DNA of 64,000 nucleotides from Laccaria trichodermophora (lineage: Eukaryota; Basidiomycota; Agaricomycetes; Agaricales; Hydnangiaceae): positions 1,116,001-1,180,000 of the forward strand of contig JACTVC010000005.1 of NCBI GenBank assembly GCA_018417955.1. Direction: 5' to 3'. Position numbers and translations under genes: made by a program. A model generated the notes under the pieces. The model had not been told where the DNA came from, searched no databases, and worked only from the letters and a program-made list of their open reading frames with translations. Positions within the stretch are counted from its first letter, which is position 1. The number at the start of each line of letters is the position of its first letter. This document shows positions 33,111 to 44,952 of this stretch, in pieces.

Positions 33111-33510
33111 GTGATCTCTTGAACGCATGTGGCCCAACATTTGGCCATTCTGTAGATTATACTTTGGGTACCTATGGTACCATTGATTATGGCAATAACC
33201 ACATCTGCAGAATATGCATTGGGCCACACATTAATACCATATGCTGTAAACATCCATTGGTCCCAGGTATGGATCCATAGTGTCCATATGTATTGGGCCC
33301 ATTGGGGTAGCCCTATGACTTATTGGGACAATTGTCAATTTCTATTGTTATGGTACTATAGTGACATCTATGTATACTTGTGCTCCTTGGATTTCTGTTA
33401 CTCATCCATTTTGTCACTTAGCTATTTGTTCTTTCTTTTCCCCCATTTGAGTAGATAGTACTTAGCCTATATTTTTGGGAGGTTCTTGTTTTCTTGCCAT
33501 GAAATATGTA

Positions 33511-33920
33511 CAGTCATCCACCCCCTAATGATACGCCACCCCCATTTGATACACTTTTGACTAGCTAATATGTCACTCAATACTGCACCGACTTTTATGA
33601 AACAAATCATAACAGGTAGTACAAGCTCATATCTACCACTTACAAAATTTGGGGGCAATTGAGGCAGCATTGACATTGCTGTGGAGTTTTTAAAATTGAC
33701 TGTTTTTGGAAATGGTCAAAATACAGTCACACCACTCAATGATACACCCTTAATTTTGGTTTTTCTTCGTCAAATGTTGCTCAAACATTTTGAAATTTGG
33801 TACAGTTATAGAAGGGCATTTATCCAAGATTTTCATGTAGTTTTTGTGGCAAAAGGTTGTGCTCACATTTGTTGAAGCTAATTTTCACATTTGAGTGTAT
33901 CATTAGCAGGTGGATGACTG
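33511..33920. mobile_element. 410-bp MITE, TA target duplication (Tc1/mariner-like), copy 1
   Basis: CAGTCATCCACCCCCTAATG at the left and CATTAGCAGGTGGATGACTG at the right form inverted ends, flanked on both sides by TA (33509-33510 and 33921-33922). Internal sequence is AT-rich without coding potential; internal CAATGATACACCC repeats echo the terminus. TA duplication is diagnostic of the Tc1/mariner superfamily. Confidence 0.85.
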
Positions 33921-33999
33921 TACATTTAATGTTAAAGGAAACACAAGGATTAATATAAATATATATTGGCTGTGCTTCTGGGGTGCATAGCTGAAAGAT

Positions 34000-34205
34000 G
34001 ATTTTGGGTTGGACACAGGGAAATTGTAGACCAGGAAGATTTGGTGTGGGCCAGACCGGATTGTTAAGGGGAGGTCAAAAATCATCAAAACTTTTATGGA
34101 AACTGGTGTGGGAGCTGTGCAGTATGGGGATTTAAACTCAGACATACCAGCCTGTATATCAAAGTTCTCATATACAGGCTGGTCATGAGCCTATTAAAGC
34201 CTTTT
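34000..34205 (-). repeat. Dispersed repeat copy with palindromic end
   Basis: Reverse complement of the MITE-interrupted repeat at 26750-27345. Its end holds CCAGCCTGTATAT followed by CATATACAGGCTGGTCATGAGCC, a fold-back also present at 63612-63682. Contains GGGATTTAAACTC, which resembles a decayed Pol III B box, so a SINE origin is possible. Confidence 0.65.
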
Positions 34206-36350
34206 GGTGTGTGCCGCCACCTCCATCACACAGCTGGTAACCTCTCTCCAGCGATCTGTGTTCGCGGAGTCCTCAATAGCATAGATAGCATCACACCAAT
34301 TTCCCACTCTTTCCCCCTCTGATCTCTGTCTCCCCTCCCCCCCTTGGGATCATTGGTCTGCTCTCGCCCTCGGGCACCCCTGCACTCCAAACTGGGTTGT
34401 TTTCACCTCAGCCCCCCTCTCTGTGCAAGTCCCTGTGTGACCCCCTCATCTGTTCAAGCAAGGTGACCCTGATCAAGGAAACCGCGTATCTACTTTTCCC
34501 TCAAAAACAGAATCCTCAAATGCCCCTCCAATGATACTGGATAGTGAGGCCCTGATCATGGAACTCAAGTGCATCAAAAGGTGTTTCTGTGATTGAGGAA
34601 ACTTTAGTTGTACTGCATGATAAGATTGATTTTAGGAGCCACATCCTATCGCAACACTCATTAGAAATCAGATGATGCAAGGCTAGTATACATGTTGATT
34701 TTTCCTCAGGCACCATCACAAATTGAAGATCAAAGAACCTTGAAAGAACCCACTCAATGAGACCTTCACCATTGATCCAGACAACAACAACAACAACCCA
34801 CCAACCTTACAGGTTGGTGGGAGCTCCACAGTAGGATTCACTTTTGTGATTTGAAGTTCTCGTGATAAGCCCTAGGGTAGGGTTACATTTCTCTCCATTT
34901 CTCTCCCACCTATACCTGCTGTGGAGCTCCCACCAAGCCATAGTGATTTCTCACAAGTTAAAGTTTCAAAACTAACTTGATAAATTTGTTGAATCATAAA
35001 ATCCACCAACCTTGCCCCAATATGAGAAATTTAACATGTCTAGATCAGCAATCTACTGTCTTCACTAATCCTGCTGAAGATTGTTGAATAGTTGTTGATC
35101 AAGTCATCATTTGTTTTTTCTCTTCCTCCACATATTTTTTATTCTGTATATCTTACAGAATAATTTTCTATTTTTTGGACATGGGTCAATAGTAAAATAC
35201 ATGAAGAATAAAATACATATGACATGTGCAAAAGAAAGGGAAAAAATATAGAGAAGGAAATTAGGGTTAGGGCTGAAAAATCTACATCCAAACAACTTGA
35301 ACAAATATAAATTGAATATTAGAAGAAATATTAAATTTCACAGTGGGCACTGCCTGATCTCATGAGAGTTGCCTTACATGGAATGAAAAAAATAGGTGGA
35401 GGCTGAGGAAGATACACAGGGCGACGAAGGATGCACATCAATGTATTATACTTGTGTACACTAAACAGCATAATGAGGTATCAATGACAAAATATTATAT
35501 ATCAGTGTATTTGTGTATTTGGGGAATGGAAGAATTGAGTTGGTTGGAAATCAAAATCCTGCCATGGAGTTCCCACCAACGCTAGACCTGTGGTAGGTTC
35601 AGTGTTGTGTTCTGGTGGAGACTTCAAGCTCAGGCACTCGTCTCTCGTCATTAGTCAATCGCTCAGTACCACCCTGAATTTTGGGTGAGGTTTTAACACT
35701 CAAACACAACTTAAACACAACTTTTTTTACCCATCTCCACCACACCTTTCTTGCCCCATGACCACGTTTCCTCTCACCTCTAATCTTCCTCCTTTTCAAC
35801 CTCGTGCTCCCCTTCGCACCTCTAGTAATCGCACCCCAAACCAACTTCTCTTCATCTTCCCTTATTGCCACCGTCTTCCCCCACCCACTTCCAGCGCAGC
35901 TTGTGCTCGCTTTCACCTCAGCCGCCAAATGTCTTCCCAGATTCACCTCCCAGACTCAGTTTGAGAATGAAAACATGTTCATCACACACACATTCACACC
36001 CAAAAAACTCTTCACCCAAATCCATTCAATGTCATCCAATTTACTTAACTCACATCCATCCATATCCGACCCTGTACCCTCCCTAAAATTCACACACTTC
36101 ACTTCTGCCTCCCTTACAATGGCCTGGTCAACCCAGGGATATCTTACCTGATGCTATCTTGTTCTCGACAGTCAAGTGTTTGAACACCGGAATATGGAGA
36201 CTTTACATAATCCTTCTTAGCACAACCACTCTACCTTTCGTCATGCCAACCTGATCCACTGTAGGCCATCCTCCCTCAGCTTAGTTACACATTTGCTACC
36301 TTCATTCACTGATCTGTCAAGGTATACTTTTTGGTTACCTTAGTCTCTTA
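34206..36350. other. Repeat-derived or intergenic DNA without a recognised gene
   Basis: A 20-bp inverted repeat TTGGTGGGAGCTCCACAG at about 34812-34830 and 34917-34937 brackets a ~125-bp possible MITE; a further copy of the phrase (GGAGTTCCCACCAAC) is near 35564. Frames at 35599-35964 on both strands overlap and have no recognisable domain. Otherwise nothing supported. Confidence 0.4.
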
Positions 36351-36756
36351 CAGTCATCCACCCCTGAATGATACACCACCCCCATTTGATACACTTTTGT
36401 ATACTTTATTGCTTCCCCAAATCATCATCGTTTTTTTTAAAACAAAATGTCCTAGCTATACATACCAACAATCCTTCCACAAAACTTCAAGTCAATTGAA
36501 CAAGTTCTGGTTCCACAGTAAAATGTTCAAAAGTGGATGTTTCACGGACTGTGCCGAAAATGCTCTCACCCCCCAATGATACACCCATATTTGATAAATT
36601 TCTACACAACATCACAACAGAATCTTCTGAAATTTGGAGGGGTGGATCATACTAATTAATAAAGAGTTATTGTACAGTTTTTATGGGAAGACATGCTGCT
36701 TAGAATTGAAAATTGAATTTAATGATTTCACTGTATCATTAAGGGGTGGATGACTG
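36351..36756. mobile_element. 406-bp MITE, TA target duplication (Tc1/mariner-like), copy 2
   Basis: Same family as 33511-33920: starts CAGTCATCCACCCCTGAATG, ends CATTAAGGGGTGGATGACTG, flanked by TA on both sides. Internal sequence is diverged from copy 1 but retains CCACCCCCATTTGATACACT. Confidence 0.85.
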
Positions 36757-38131
36757 TAGTCAGTGTTGGCCATGACCATGCTCGCCATGTAGGCCATATC
36801 CATGTTTCCACTGGTTATGCTGGGCATGGTTTTCCCACCCTCGGCACTGGTCGGCAATATTGGTGATACACTCAGATCACTGGGATCATGTGAGATAGCA
36901 ATCCTTTTTTGGAAAAATGGAAAGTTTTAAGGTGTTTGTGCCACCCAAGGGGGTGCTGGGATTTAAATTAAGGACCGGACGTTGAAATTATTTTTAGTGG
37001 GACATGGGCTGAACCAACCATCCAACATAATCAGGCACATGTCCATTTTAGGAAATATGATGTCATACACATGCCACCTTTTTCCCTTTTCCATCACTCA
37101 GTGCCCAGTTAGCTGTGAAAACCCATTTTCCGAGCTCCCCGTCAAGCTTGAAATGATACTAAGATGAAGTTGACCATATAATTTATTATTACAGTCAAAC
37201 TGCTGAGCTGCCTGCTGCATTGAATTAAATAAGTCACTGTATGGGCCAACTATGGGCCTGCTGTTTTTGGCAAGTTTTCGGGCAGCAAGCTTCAAGTTTG
37301 GGGTATCTCACAACATGTCATCTCAATTCCAAGTCCTATCTTATCTTAGAGGTAGTTTTTGGCTTCTTTATATGCAGATAGACCCATTATATTCAATCTC
37401 ATGCATTCTGGCAGTTATCTGAGCACTGTCCAAGCACTGTCTTGCTGTTTTGCACTAAAATTTTGGTATGTCAAAAAAAAAATTAGCAGCCTGGCAGCTG
37501 AACTAACCAACCGGCCCCTGGTCTGGGATTTAAATCCTGGTACCCCCTTGGTGCTGCCAAATACTTTCTTTTTGTTTCTCCCCCAATACATGACCTTTTT
37601 GCTTAAATTTTAGCATAGTCCGAATTGGTTCGACGAGCCTGAGAGCCTTGTGCATAGTCAAATCCAACAGGAAATGTTTCTGGGACAGTATTCAGTATAT
37701 GACAATTCTATGACTCTCCACATATTGTACAAGAACTATGGGGTCTATCAGGATACAAATTGGATTGTTAGAATCTACAAGAAAATTGACAGGTCCTCAA
37801 CAATGAATTGGACCACTAAATGGGGCACAGCGTCCGAAATCCTGTTTGTGATCCAACAACACATCTCTCTCTCTCCAGCATACATTCTGGCCTGTCTCAA
37901 CACCGAAAAGAGTCTCAATCACTAAATATATATGCTGGGCAGTCGTCAGAACCGCTACTCGCCATTTGTAATATGTATCCTCTGCTATTCTACCTATCTG
38001 CTTAATATTTCGACCTTCCCATCACTCATTTCCATAAATGGCCAAAACCATGCCCACACATGGGCATGGTTACCCACATTTTCATGGATATGTGTGAACC
38101 ACATGGATATCCACTGGTTTGGCCAACACTG
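36757..38131. other. Intergenic DNA without a recognised gene
   Basis: GGGATTTAAAT-containing phrases at about 36958 and 37527 followed by CCTGGTACCCCCTTGG-like sequence hint at two more decayed SINE-like pieces. Short palindromes CCATGCCCACACATGGGCATGG (about 38047-38068) and CATGGATAT repeats precede the next element. Frames up to 91 codons here have no recognisable domain. Confidence 0.35.
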
Positions 38132-39118
38132 TGGGGGGCGGCAACGCCTGCAAAATCAGTGTGACGCTTGTCCTTGTTTGGTTCTCACCAAAATCTAACA
38201 TCTCAGATGTATTGGGTCATCATGGGGTGGTTTTTGGATTGTTTGCATTGTAGATCATCCGCCCAGCACATTTGTGTCTCTTCAAAGTAATAAAAAATGT
38301 AATTTACATGATTAGGATCAATTTTTAGTAGGTGAGTTCCATATCTGTGTCACTATCAATGTCAGAATCATTACTTGGCCTGGGGTGTGTGTAAGATCAA
38401 TGTGCGGGCCTTGGGCAATGTCCATTTGTGATTGTAGAAGCTTGAGCTTTTCTTCAAGAACCTCTTCCTGTGCTGTATAATTGACTCGTGGATTTTCTCT
38501 GCTTGAACTCGAGCCAGAAGCAGACCCAGATCCTTTCTGCCTTGCCAATCTCCATATCTACAGCCTCTGAGCTTAGGTTTGTTTTTGGCCATGTTTCCAG
38601 GTGCCGCTTGGCATCTGAAATGCTTGGAGGCAAACACTTATCGATTAAGAAGAGTTTCGAGTGAAAATATCGCTAGTAATGCGTTGTATTGTTGTGCGCA
38701 TTGGAGGACAAGCAATCTAATTGGTGTGCATGTGATTGAAAATGGGCTCCCGTCGAGAACCACTTGTGGCTCAATCGCTGCAGGTATGGCCTCAATTTTT
38801 CAGGAAAACACAAGCCGAAGATGCCAAATGGATTGACTACTTGACAGATTCTGGAATATTTGATTTTCAAAATTTAGTTCAGAGGAGACAAGAGTACAAC
38901 ATCAGATTGAAACAATATATTAAACATCAGGGAAGTAGACAATCCTACATACCATGCAATGAATGAAATGTCTACTTTGTTTTTATCTCAAGTGTGCTGT
39001 GGAAGGAGAGGCCAAGGACAACCACCGACAAGTTGCACTTAGCCATTACCCGAACTGGACAGGTGTGTGGGACAATTACGGCAGAGTTGAATTTCTCCTG
39101 ATGCATTGCCGCCCCCCA
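38132..39118 (+). mobile_element. 987-bp TIR element, copy 1 of an inverted pair
   Basis: Bounded by TGGGGGGCGGCAACG and TTGCCGCCCCCCA, a 13-bp perfect terminal inverted repeat (15 with one C/T difference). It contains a plus frame (38736-38966) with GSRREPLVAQSLQVW and an opposing minus frame (38371-38637 and 38318-38548) beginning MAKNKPKLRGCRYGDWQ with an acidic C-terminal alternative frame. Neither resembles a transposase I know, so it is probably non-autonomous, perhaps with captured gene fragments. Confidence 0.75.
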
Positions 39119-39136
39119 TTAACTAAGAGCAGTGTT
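39119..39136. other. 18-bp spacer at the centre of the palindrome
   Basis: TTAACTAAGAGCAGTGTT separates the two inverted copies. A stem of nearly 1 kb with this loop would be highly unstable in vivo and in cloning. Confidence 0.8.
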
Positions 39137-40123
39137 TGGGGGGCGGCAATGCATCAGGAAAAATTCAACTCCACCGTAATTGTCCCACACACCTGTCCAG
39201 TTCGGGTAATGGCTAAGTGCAACTTGTCGGTGGTTGTCCTTGGCCTCTCCTTCCACAGCACACTTGAGATAAAAACAAAGTAGACATTTCATTCATTGCA
39301 TGGTATGTAGGATTGTCTACTTCCCTGATGTTTAATATATTGTTTCAATCTGATGTTGTACTCTTGTCTCCTCTGAACTAAATTTTGAAAATCAAATATT
39401 CCAGAATCTGTCAAGTAGTCAATCCATTTGGCATCTTCGGCTTGTGTTTTCCTGAAAAATTGAGGCCATACCTGCAGCGATTGAGCCACAAGTGGTTCTC
39501 GACGGGAGCCCATTTTCAATCACATGCACACCAATTAGATTGCTTGTCCTCCAATGCGCACAACAATACAACGCATTACTAGCGATATTTTCACTCGAAA
39601 CTCTTCTTAATCGATAAGTGTTTGCCTCCAAGCATTTCAGATGCCAAGCGGCACCTGGAAACATGGCCAAAAACAAACCTAAGCTCAGAGGCTGTAGATA
39701 TGGAGATTGGCAAGGCAGAAAGGATCTGGGTCTGCTTCTGGCTCGAGTTCAAGCAGAGAAAATCCACGAGTCAATTATACAGCACAGGAAGAGGTTCTTG
39801 AAGAAAAGCTCAAGCTTCTACAATCACAAATGGACATTGCCCAAGGCCCGCACATTGATCTTACACACACCCCAGGCCAAGTAATGATTCTGACATTGAT
39901 AGTGACACAGATATGGAACTCACCTACTAAAAATTGATCCTAATCATGTAAATTACATTTTTTATTACTTTGAAGAGACACGAATGTGCTGGGCGGATGA
40001 TCTACAATGCAAACAATCCAAAAACCACCCCGTGATGACCCAATACATCCGAGATGTTAGATTTTGGTGAGAACCAAACAAGGACAAGCGTCACGCTGAT
40101 TTTGCAGGCGTTGCCGCCCCCCA
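39137..40123 (-). mobile_element. 987-bp TIR element, copy 2 of an inverted pair
   Basis: Exact same length as copy 1 and its near-identical reverse complement, including both terminal repeats. The frames of copy 1 recur with identical translations (39289-39519 minus, 39618-39937 plus). Differences near the outer end are CpG transitions (see findings). Confidence 0.8.
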
Positions 40124-40372
40124 TTAGTTAGTAGACATAGGCAGGTGTCTTATTGTAACATTTGTAACAACATCTATCGTACGACGAACAAAAGATGAGA
40201 GCCTAAATAAAAATGGCCCAACGTCCATATCGCAAGCATTCTAGTTTACGTAAAACGAGAGGGTAAATTTTGTGGCTCTGATTGCATCTGCATGCGTGGC
40301 TGCTGGAACGATGGATCGCCCTGACCTGAATTACTGCTAAGTCTTGAAAAGAAAGTATCCCATTGACCTTAG
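40124..40372. other. 3' flank of the transcription factor gene
   Basis: No coding sequence. The change from repeat-rich DNA to single-copy gene DNA occurs here. Confidence 0.4.
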
Positions 40373-43300
40373 TTAGATCAAGGTATCAATATCAGAACGT
40401 CCACCAACATGAATCATGTTCTTACCCCAGTCGAACATTTGGCCAGGTATCCCTGCTAAAAATTCGGTATCCGCCATAGCAAAGTCAGCCAGATTATTGC
40501 CTCCTTGAGCGGCGTCCAATACGTTCATCAGCTGTACACTTCCCGCGTCGGCCTGGAGGTTCATGGCCGGGTTTACGTTTGCAAAACTTTCGCGTCTTTC
40601 TCCTCCAGAAGCCAATGACGTGAAATTGACCATTGGTGCCGAAGTTGAGCCAGACGCCATTACTTGCTGTGACTCAGATGTATCTTCTACCGGCGACCGG
40701 ATAGCCGAGACGGGAGTCGACATTGCAACATGGCCACGCGACATAGACGAGGAATGACCAGAGCGAGAGAAGGTTTGGCGCAACCGATCACCAGGAAGCG
40801 GAGGAGCAAATTGCGAAGAAGAGAAAAAGGCGCGATCACGGTCATTATTGTGAAATGCAACGATAGGAGCAGAAATCGCTGGGGCCTGCGACTCCGCCTC
40901 ACCTTCAGAGCTGCCTTCCTCCGAGGGCGCACTGATGATCGTTCCCTCTGGGACATCTTTAATTTCTTCCCTTATTCGCGTTTTTCCGTGAGCAATGAAA
41001 ACTCCTCCCCCCGGTCGAGTCGGATCCTTGCGATAGTCTAACATCACAGGCTGCTTGACTGTCACGCCTCCAGTTGGATTTAGGGCGGGAGCCTCCAATG
41101 GGAGTGGCGGGCCTTGCGTAGCTTCATAAAGAAGTGCGATGATTTCCGCTGTCTATTGGCGTTTTTTGAAAGAGAGCAAAATCAGTAAGATATTGAAGGA
41201 GACGTGCTCGGAACTCTAGAAAGGGACCAGCCTTGCGTCTCGCTGACATGTGATCAGGTGATAATGCTCCCTCCCATCTCCTCACGCAGTCACGCAACTT
41301 CCGCAATTTAGCTTGAGCATCCTCGTCTTTCCGGCGGATACACGTATGATACTATCATGAAAATTATCTCGTTTGATACTCACAACATTAAATGTGGTGA
41401 CGACACACCTGCACCAAGGCACACGATGTTGCCGCGTAGGCAACTGGCAACCAAACGTCATACATACGCTCGTGAACATCAAGCCAATCAATGCAATCAG
41501 CAGTTAGAGCCACAAGTTCGCTCCATTGCTCCACAGTCAAACCGAACTTGAGGTGTGAAGGACAAGAGTAACTGATCCTCATGAATACACGCCAGAACAT
41601 CATGCCAACACACGCAAAGAGGAAGTGAAGAAGACCTGGAAAAAGCTATATCACAATTTCTCTTGAAAAGTGGAAGAAGATTAACATCCTTACCTGCATT
41701 TTGGGAGCTCTCCGCTCCCCGGAATTTGAGATGGTCTGGCAGGCCTTCTTTCCAGCGTTTCATATCTGCGAGAAGTTCGTGTAGCATTTCATCAGTCGTG
41801 AACGTGAGGCCAGATGGACTTTGATCGGTATGAGATTTTCTCTTTGAAAACGTCGTGTAAACGTGGTTAGCCCCTCACCTATATATCATTTTCTGCACAC
41901 GGCCAAGGATAATGCTGAGGCGAACAAGCTCATCCAGGTAGAGATCATTTAGATCACCAGAAGATGGCAAACGGGCGTCGCAATCCTGCACATCAATCAT
42001 ATACGGATGGCCGTATGCTATGCTCGTCCTAAGAACGGTAAGGCACCCCGCATTGAACAAGCATAGAAAAATCACCATCGATCGCAGATGAGGCAAGCTC
42101 CCCATAATCTCCTCCTGTGCTCAATGTTCTGCGTCAACGATTCGGCGCGATGTAAACCCAAATCTTGTGCCTACGGTGATATTTCAGCGGTGAAAGGAAG
42201 GGGGGGACTAATTGGTTTACCATTCGTATCGCCGTTCCAAGGCGGATCCACAAGGCAGACAAGGCCGTCGGAACAAACTGTGAATGACAATCGCCTGTCA
42301 TGCACAGAATCAGCAACGCTTGCACATTGACAATCGACGCTGTGGAGAGAACGTCATCCGCCTTGATTATGCCGTTTACGGCGAATCTTATTGAATCGAA
42401 AACTTTTTGGGGAACCTCACGGCGCGCCGCGGCGACGAGACACATTGAATAGAGCAATATCGGAGCCGGATTCGAAGTTTGTAAAAATTCAGCTTTTGTA
42501 ATGATGGGAAGTATTGGCGCAACATCCGAGAAATAAACGTTGACGAGCTTTTCGATTACTTCACGTTCTATATGAAGATCTGCAGACTTGGGATGGGTCA
42601 AAGGTTGTTCGTCGACGGGTTTTTGCACTTGAATTAAACCGTCGCCTGATTTGCTGACCTTGTAAGTGAGGTGGTATCGTTGGTCGTAAGTTTCGTAAAC
42701 CCGGGAAGATATGGTAGCTGAAGAGTGGAGGAGGTGGGCAGGTGAAGTAGGCCCTGAGCTGTTGTAAAAAAAAAGACGAAGACTGAAGTATGTGACATAC
42801 CATAAACACCAACGTCGCGTTTTGCCTGCGGCTCAACATGAGCAGACAAGGATCTCGAAGATTCGGCTTTATCTTTCTCAGGAACCTCTTCTTCAGTTTT
42901 TTTCTTTTTGAATCGCGTTTCCGTAATGGGCAAGAAAAAGGTACACTCGAAAGAATATTGTTTGCAGTGCTGACAGACGGGTGGGTCCTATTGAAAAAAA
43001 AAATTAACTGAGGACACGCACGACAAGCTAGTAGTAGTCTTAGGCTCACCGTTTCTGTCAGAATATCACATCTAATTTTTCTACTGCGGCACGAGTCGCA
43101 GGCACGCTGCTAGAAACGTCGAGCTTAAATTAAGGGTACAAATAAAATGAAAGTGTAGTCTTACAGTTTTCGTCCGCTTCTTGAGGTCGCTGAGAGCTTG
43201 AGCTTGGGTCTGTTGTTGGACTGACTGACCGCGTCCAACGTCGCTGCCGGAGGGTCCCTCTTCGTCAGAGGCTCCTTTGCCGCTACGGCTACTTTCTGCA

Positions 43301-43945
43301 AAGGATTTCCGCTTCCGTTTACCCCCTGCATTGTTGGCTACAGGCGAAGGTGCAGGATAAGAAATTTCTGGTGGGGCGCTGGGCCGTGGAGCGGTTGAAT
43401 ACATTACCATAGGCTGGTACTGGGGGTACGGAGAATAAGGGGGATAAGGAGATGGATGCATAGGGTACGCGTATTGATGGCCATGAGACGGATGACCCGT
43501 ATTAATTTGTTGCGGCGCTTGAGGCGGAAATTGAGGATGCTGAGAATAAGGCGAACCGTTGATCGGGTAAGGGGGGTTCATAATGTAAGGGTAAGGCTGA
43601 AAGATGGCCCCGGGAGGAGGAGGGGATGTGTACACAGTGGCTGTAGAATGAGCATTATTGTTTTACTGTGATTGGAGACTTTGCGATATTTATGAATACT
43701 TCTCACTTACATTGGGTGGGTGGAGGCGAGTCTTCTGCCAACTCTGCTTCTTCTTCCTGCTGCCTAGCCTGGGCCTTGGATTGCTTCTCCTTAGGATCGG
43801 CTCGCTTCCTCTGCCGTGGTTTCTTGGTGGCAAGCGTCGGGGCTTGGGTCGGCAGGGGCGGCTGGTGCGGCAACGGCTGAGAGGGATCGACAGGAGGGCC
43901 TTCGCCGGGAGGAGTAGTCATCTTCCTCCTGGAGTTCTCCGGCAT
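40373..43945 (-). CDS. Zn2Cys6 transcription factor with fungal-specific (MHR) domain
   Basis: A multi-exon gene starting at about 43945 (MPENSRRKMTTPPGEGPP). The N-terminal region is Pro/Tyr/Gln-rich with a basic PRQRKRADPK patch (about 43840-43700), then YPPYSPYPQYQP repeats. The binuclear zinc cluster is split by an intron: CDSCRSRKIRC (about 43100-43060) and CQHCKQYSFEC (about 42975-42940), spacing C-x2-C-x6-C in both halves. The fungal transcription-factor middle homology region follows: KLVNVYFSDVAPILPII, then AQDLGLHRAES..RRRLWGACLICDRW (about 42165-42060), then SIAYGHPYMIDVQDCDARLPS. The C-terminus (41098-40373) is disordered and ends SDIDTLI. The overall plan resembles XlnR-like regulators. 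It is expected to bind CGG-type sites in the nucleus; targets are unknown. About nine introns of 45-60 nt; exon edges approximate. Confidence 0.88.
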
Positions 43946-44952
43946 TATAAGACTTTTTCCTCTGAATGCTGGTTGGCCGATTTGTCACTTCGCTCCCCTT
44001 TCCGAAACCGTAAGCCTGCTTAGTAAAGCCAATCACTTGTTCCGTTGCAATCGAGTCAAGCTCACTGATCCCTGCAGATGATAACAATCTGCGTCTAGAG
44101 AATAAAAGGAACCTGCCTCGATAGTTTGTATCAGCGGATGGTCTTTCTGGTGAGTGAGGAACCTACAAGAGCTGGGCATTGATGCCAGTTACTGCCGATT
44201 AGAATATTCCATCTCCGCTTCAACCCTAATCTCTTACTCCGTGGCTACTTGATCTCAGATGTACCCTGAAACAGAAATAACTATCGATCTACAATCTTTT
44301 CTCCACTTGCCGCAAGCCCTCTGACTTACTTGAAACGATGAGCATTGTGTAAAGTTCATGCGTGGTAAAGCTTTCATCTTTGCCAAATCCTTCCCCATGT
44401 TTGAACAGGTTTGAACTTTGTTGGATTAGGTGGCCCTGCAAAGTTGCGTCACAGGAACCGACAATCACAGCCATCCGGCGGCAGATTGGGCAAACCGAAC
44501 CCTGAATCAGAACTAAAATGATTCCGAAACCTCATGACATGCTGCGGTGGAAAACGATGACAGCATGATAACTTCAATTTATCATCATGCCCAACGCAAA
44601 ACTTTTGCCTCACACGCATACCGCTCTATGGCTGTGGATGTAGTTACCATCATTCTACGAGGCTTCAAAATTTCCTTGAGCGACATCACCGTCTCATGTA
44701 GACTTGGCTAAAGTCGTGTTGATGATGGGGAATTCGTGACAGGCATCATGGTACAAGATGGGTCCACCAATCACGATTCAATCGGCGAAATTTCGAAAGG
44801 TTGATAATGCATTTATATAGTTGAACAGTTCCATTTTTCCTCAAAAACATGCCAGGTATATTGTAAACCCATCGAAAAGAAATGGCTGGTGTGACTAGTA
44901 AACCAACTGTGAGCCTAGTAGAAATGTAAGTTGTAAAGTCAAGTTACCATTT
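43946..44952. other. Intergenic region, possible small minus-strand gene
   Basis: Between two minus-strand genes. A minus frame around 44289-44490 reads VCPICRRMAVIVGSCD and continues to FTTHELYTMLIV before a GTAAGT, which looks coding, and MSLKEILKPRRMM precedes another GTAACT near 44670. I could not join them into a confident gene or name a family. The part 43950-44090 may be 5' leader of the transcription factor. Confidence 0.3.

Larger units (their letters stand above)
27490..33363. mobile_element. 5.9-kb CACTA-like TIR element with internal fold-back array
   Basis: The left terminus CACTATGGAACCATAACAAT and the right terminus (reverse complement CACTATAGTACCATAACAAT) are inverted repeats that stay near-identical for about 70 bp, through GGGCTACCCCAATGGGCCCAA. 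Flanking triplets are ATA and ACA, one transition apart. CACTA ends are the signature of EnSpm/CACTA transposons, which also carry subterminal repeats as seen here. No transposase frame remains. The inside holds TTGGGCCCAA repeats, a ~30-bp minisatellite and a large inverted array, so it is non-autonomous. Confidence 0.7.

Noticed and set aside
38963..39283. 106-codon frame across the palindrome centre
   Set aside because: It reads through the junction of two inverted elements and exists only because of the palindrome.
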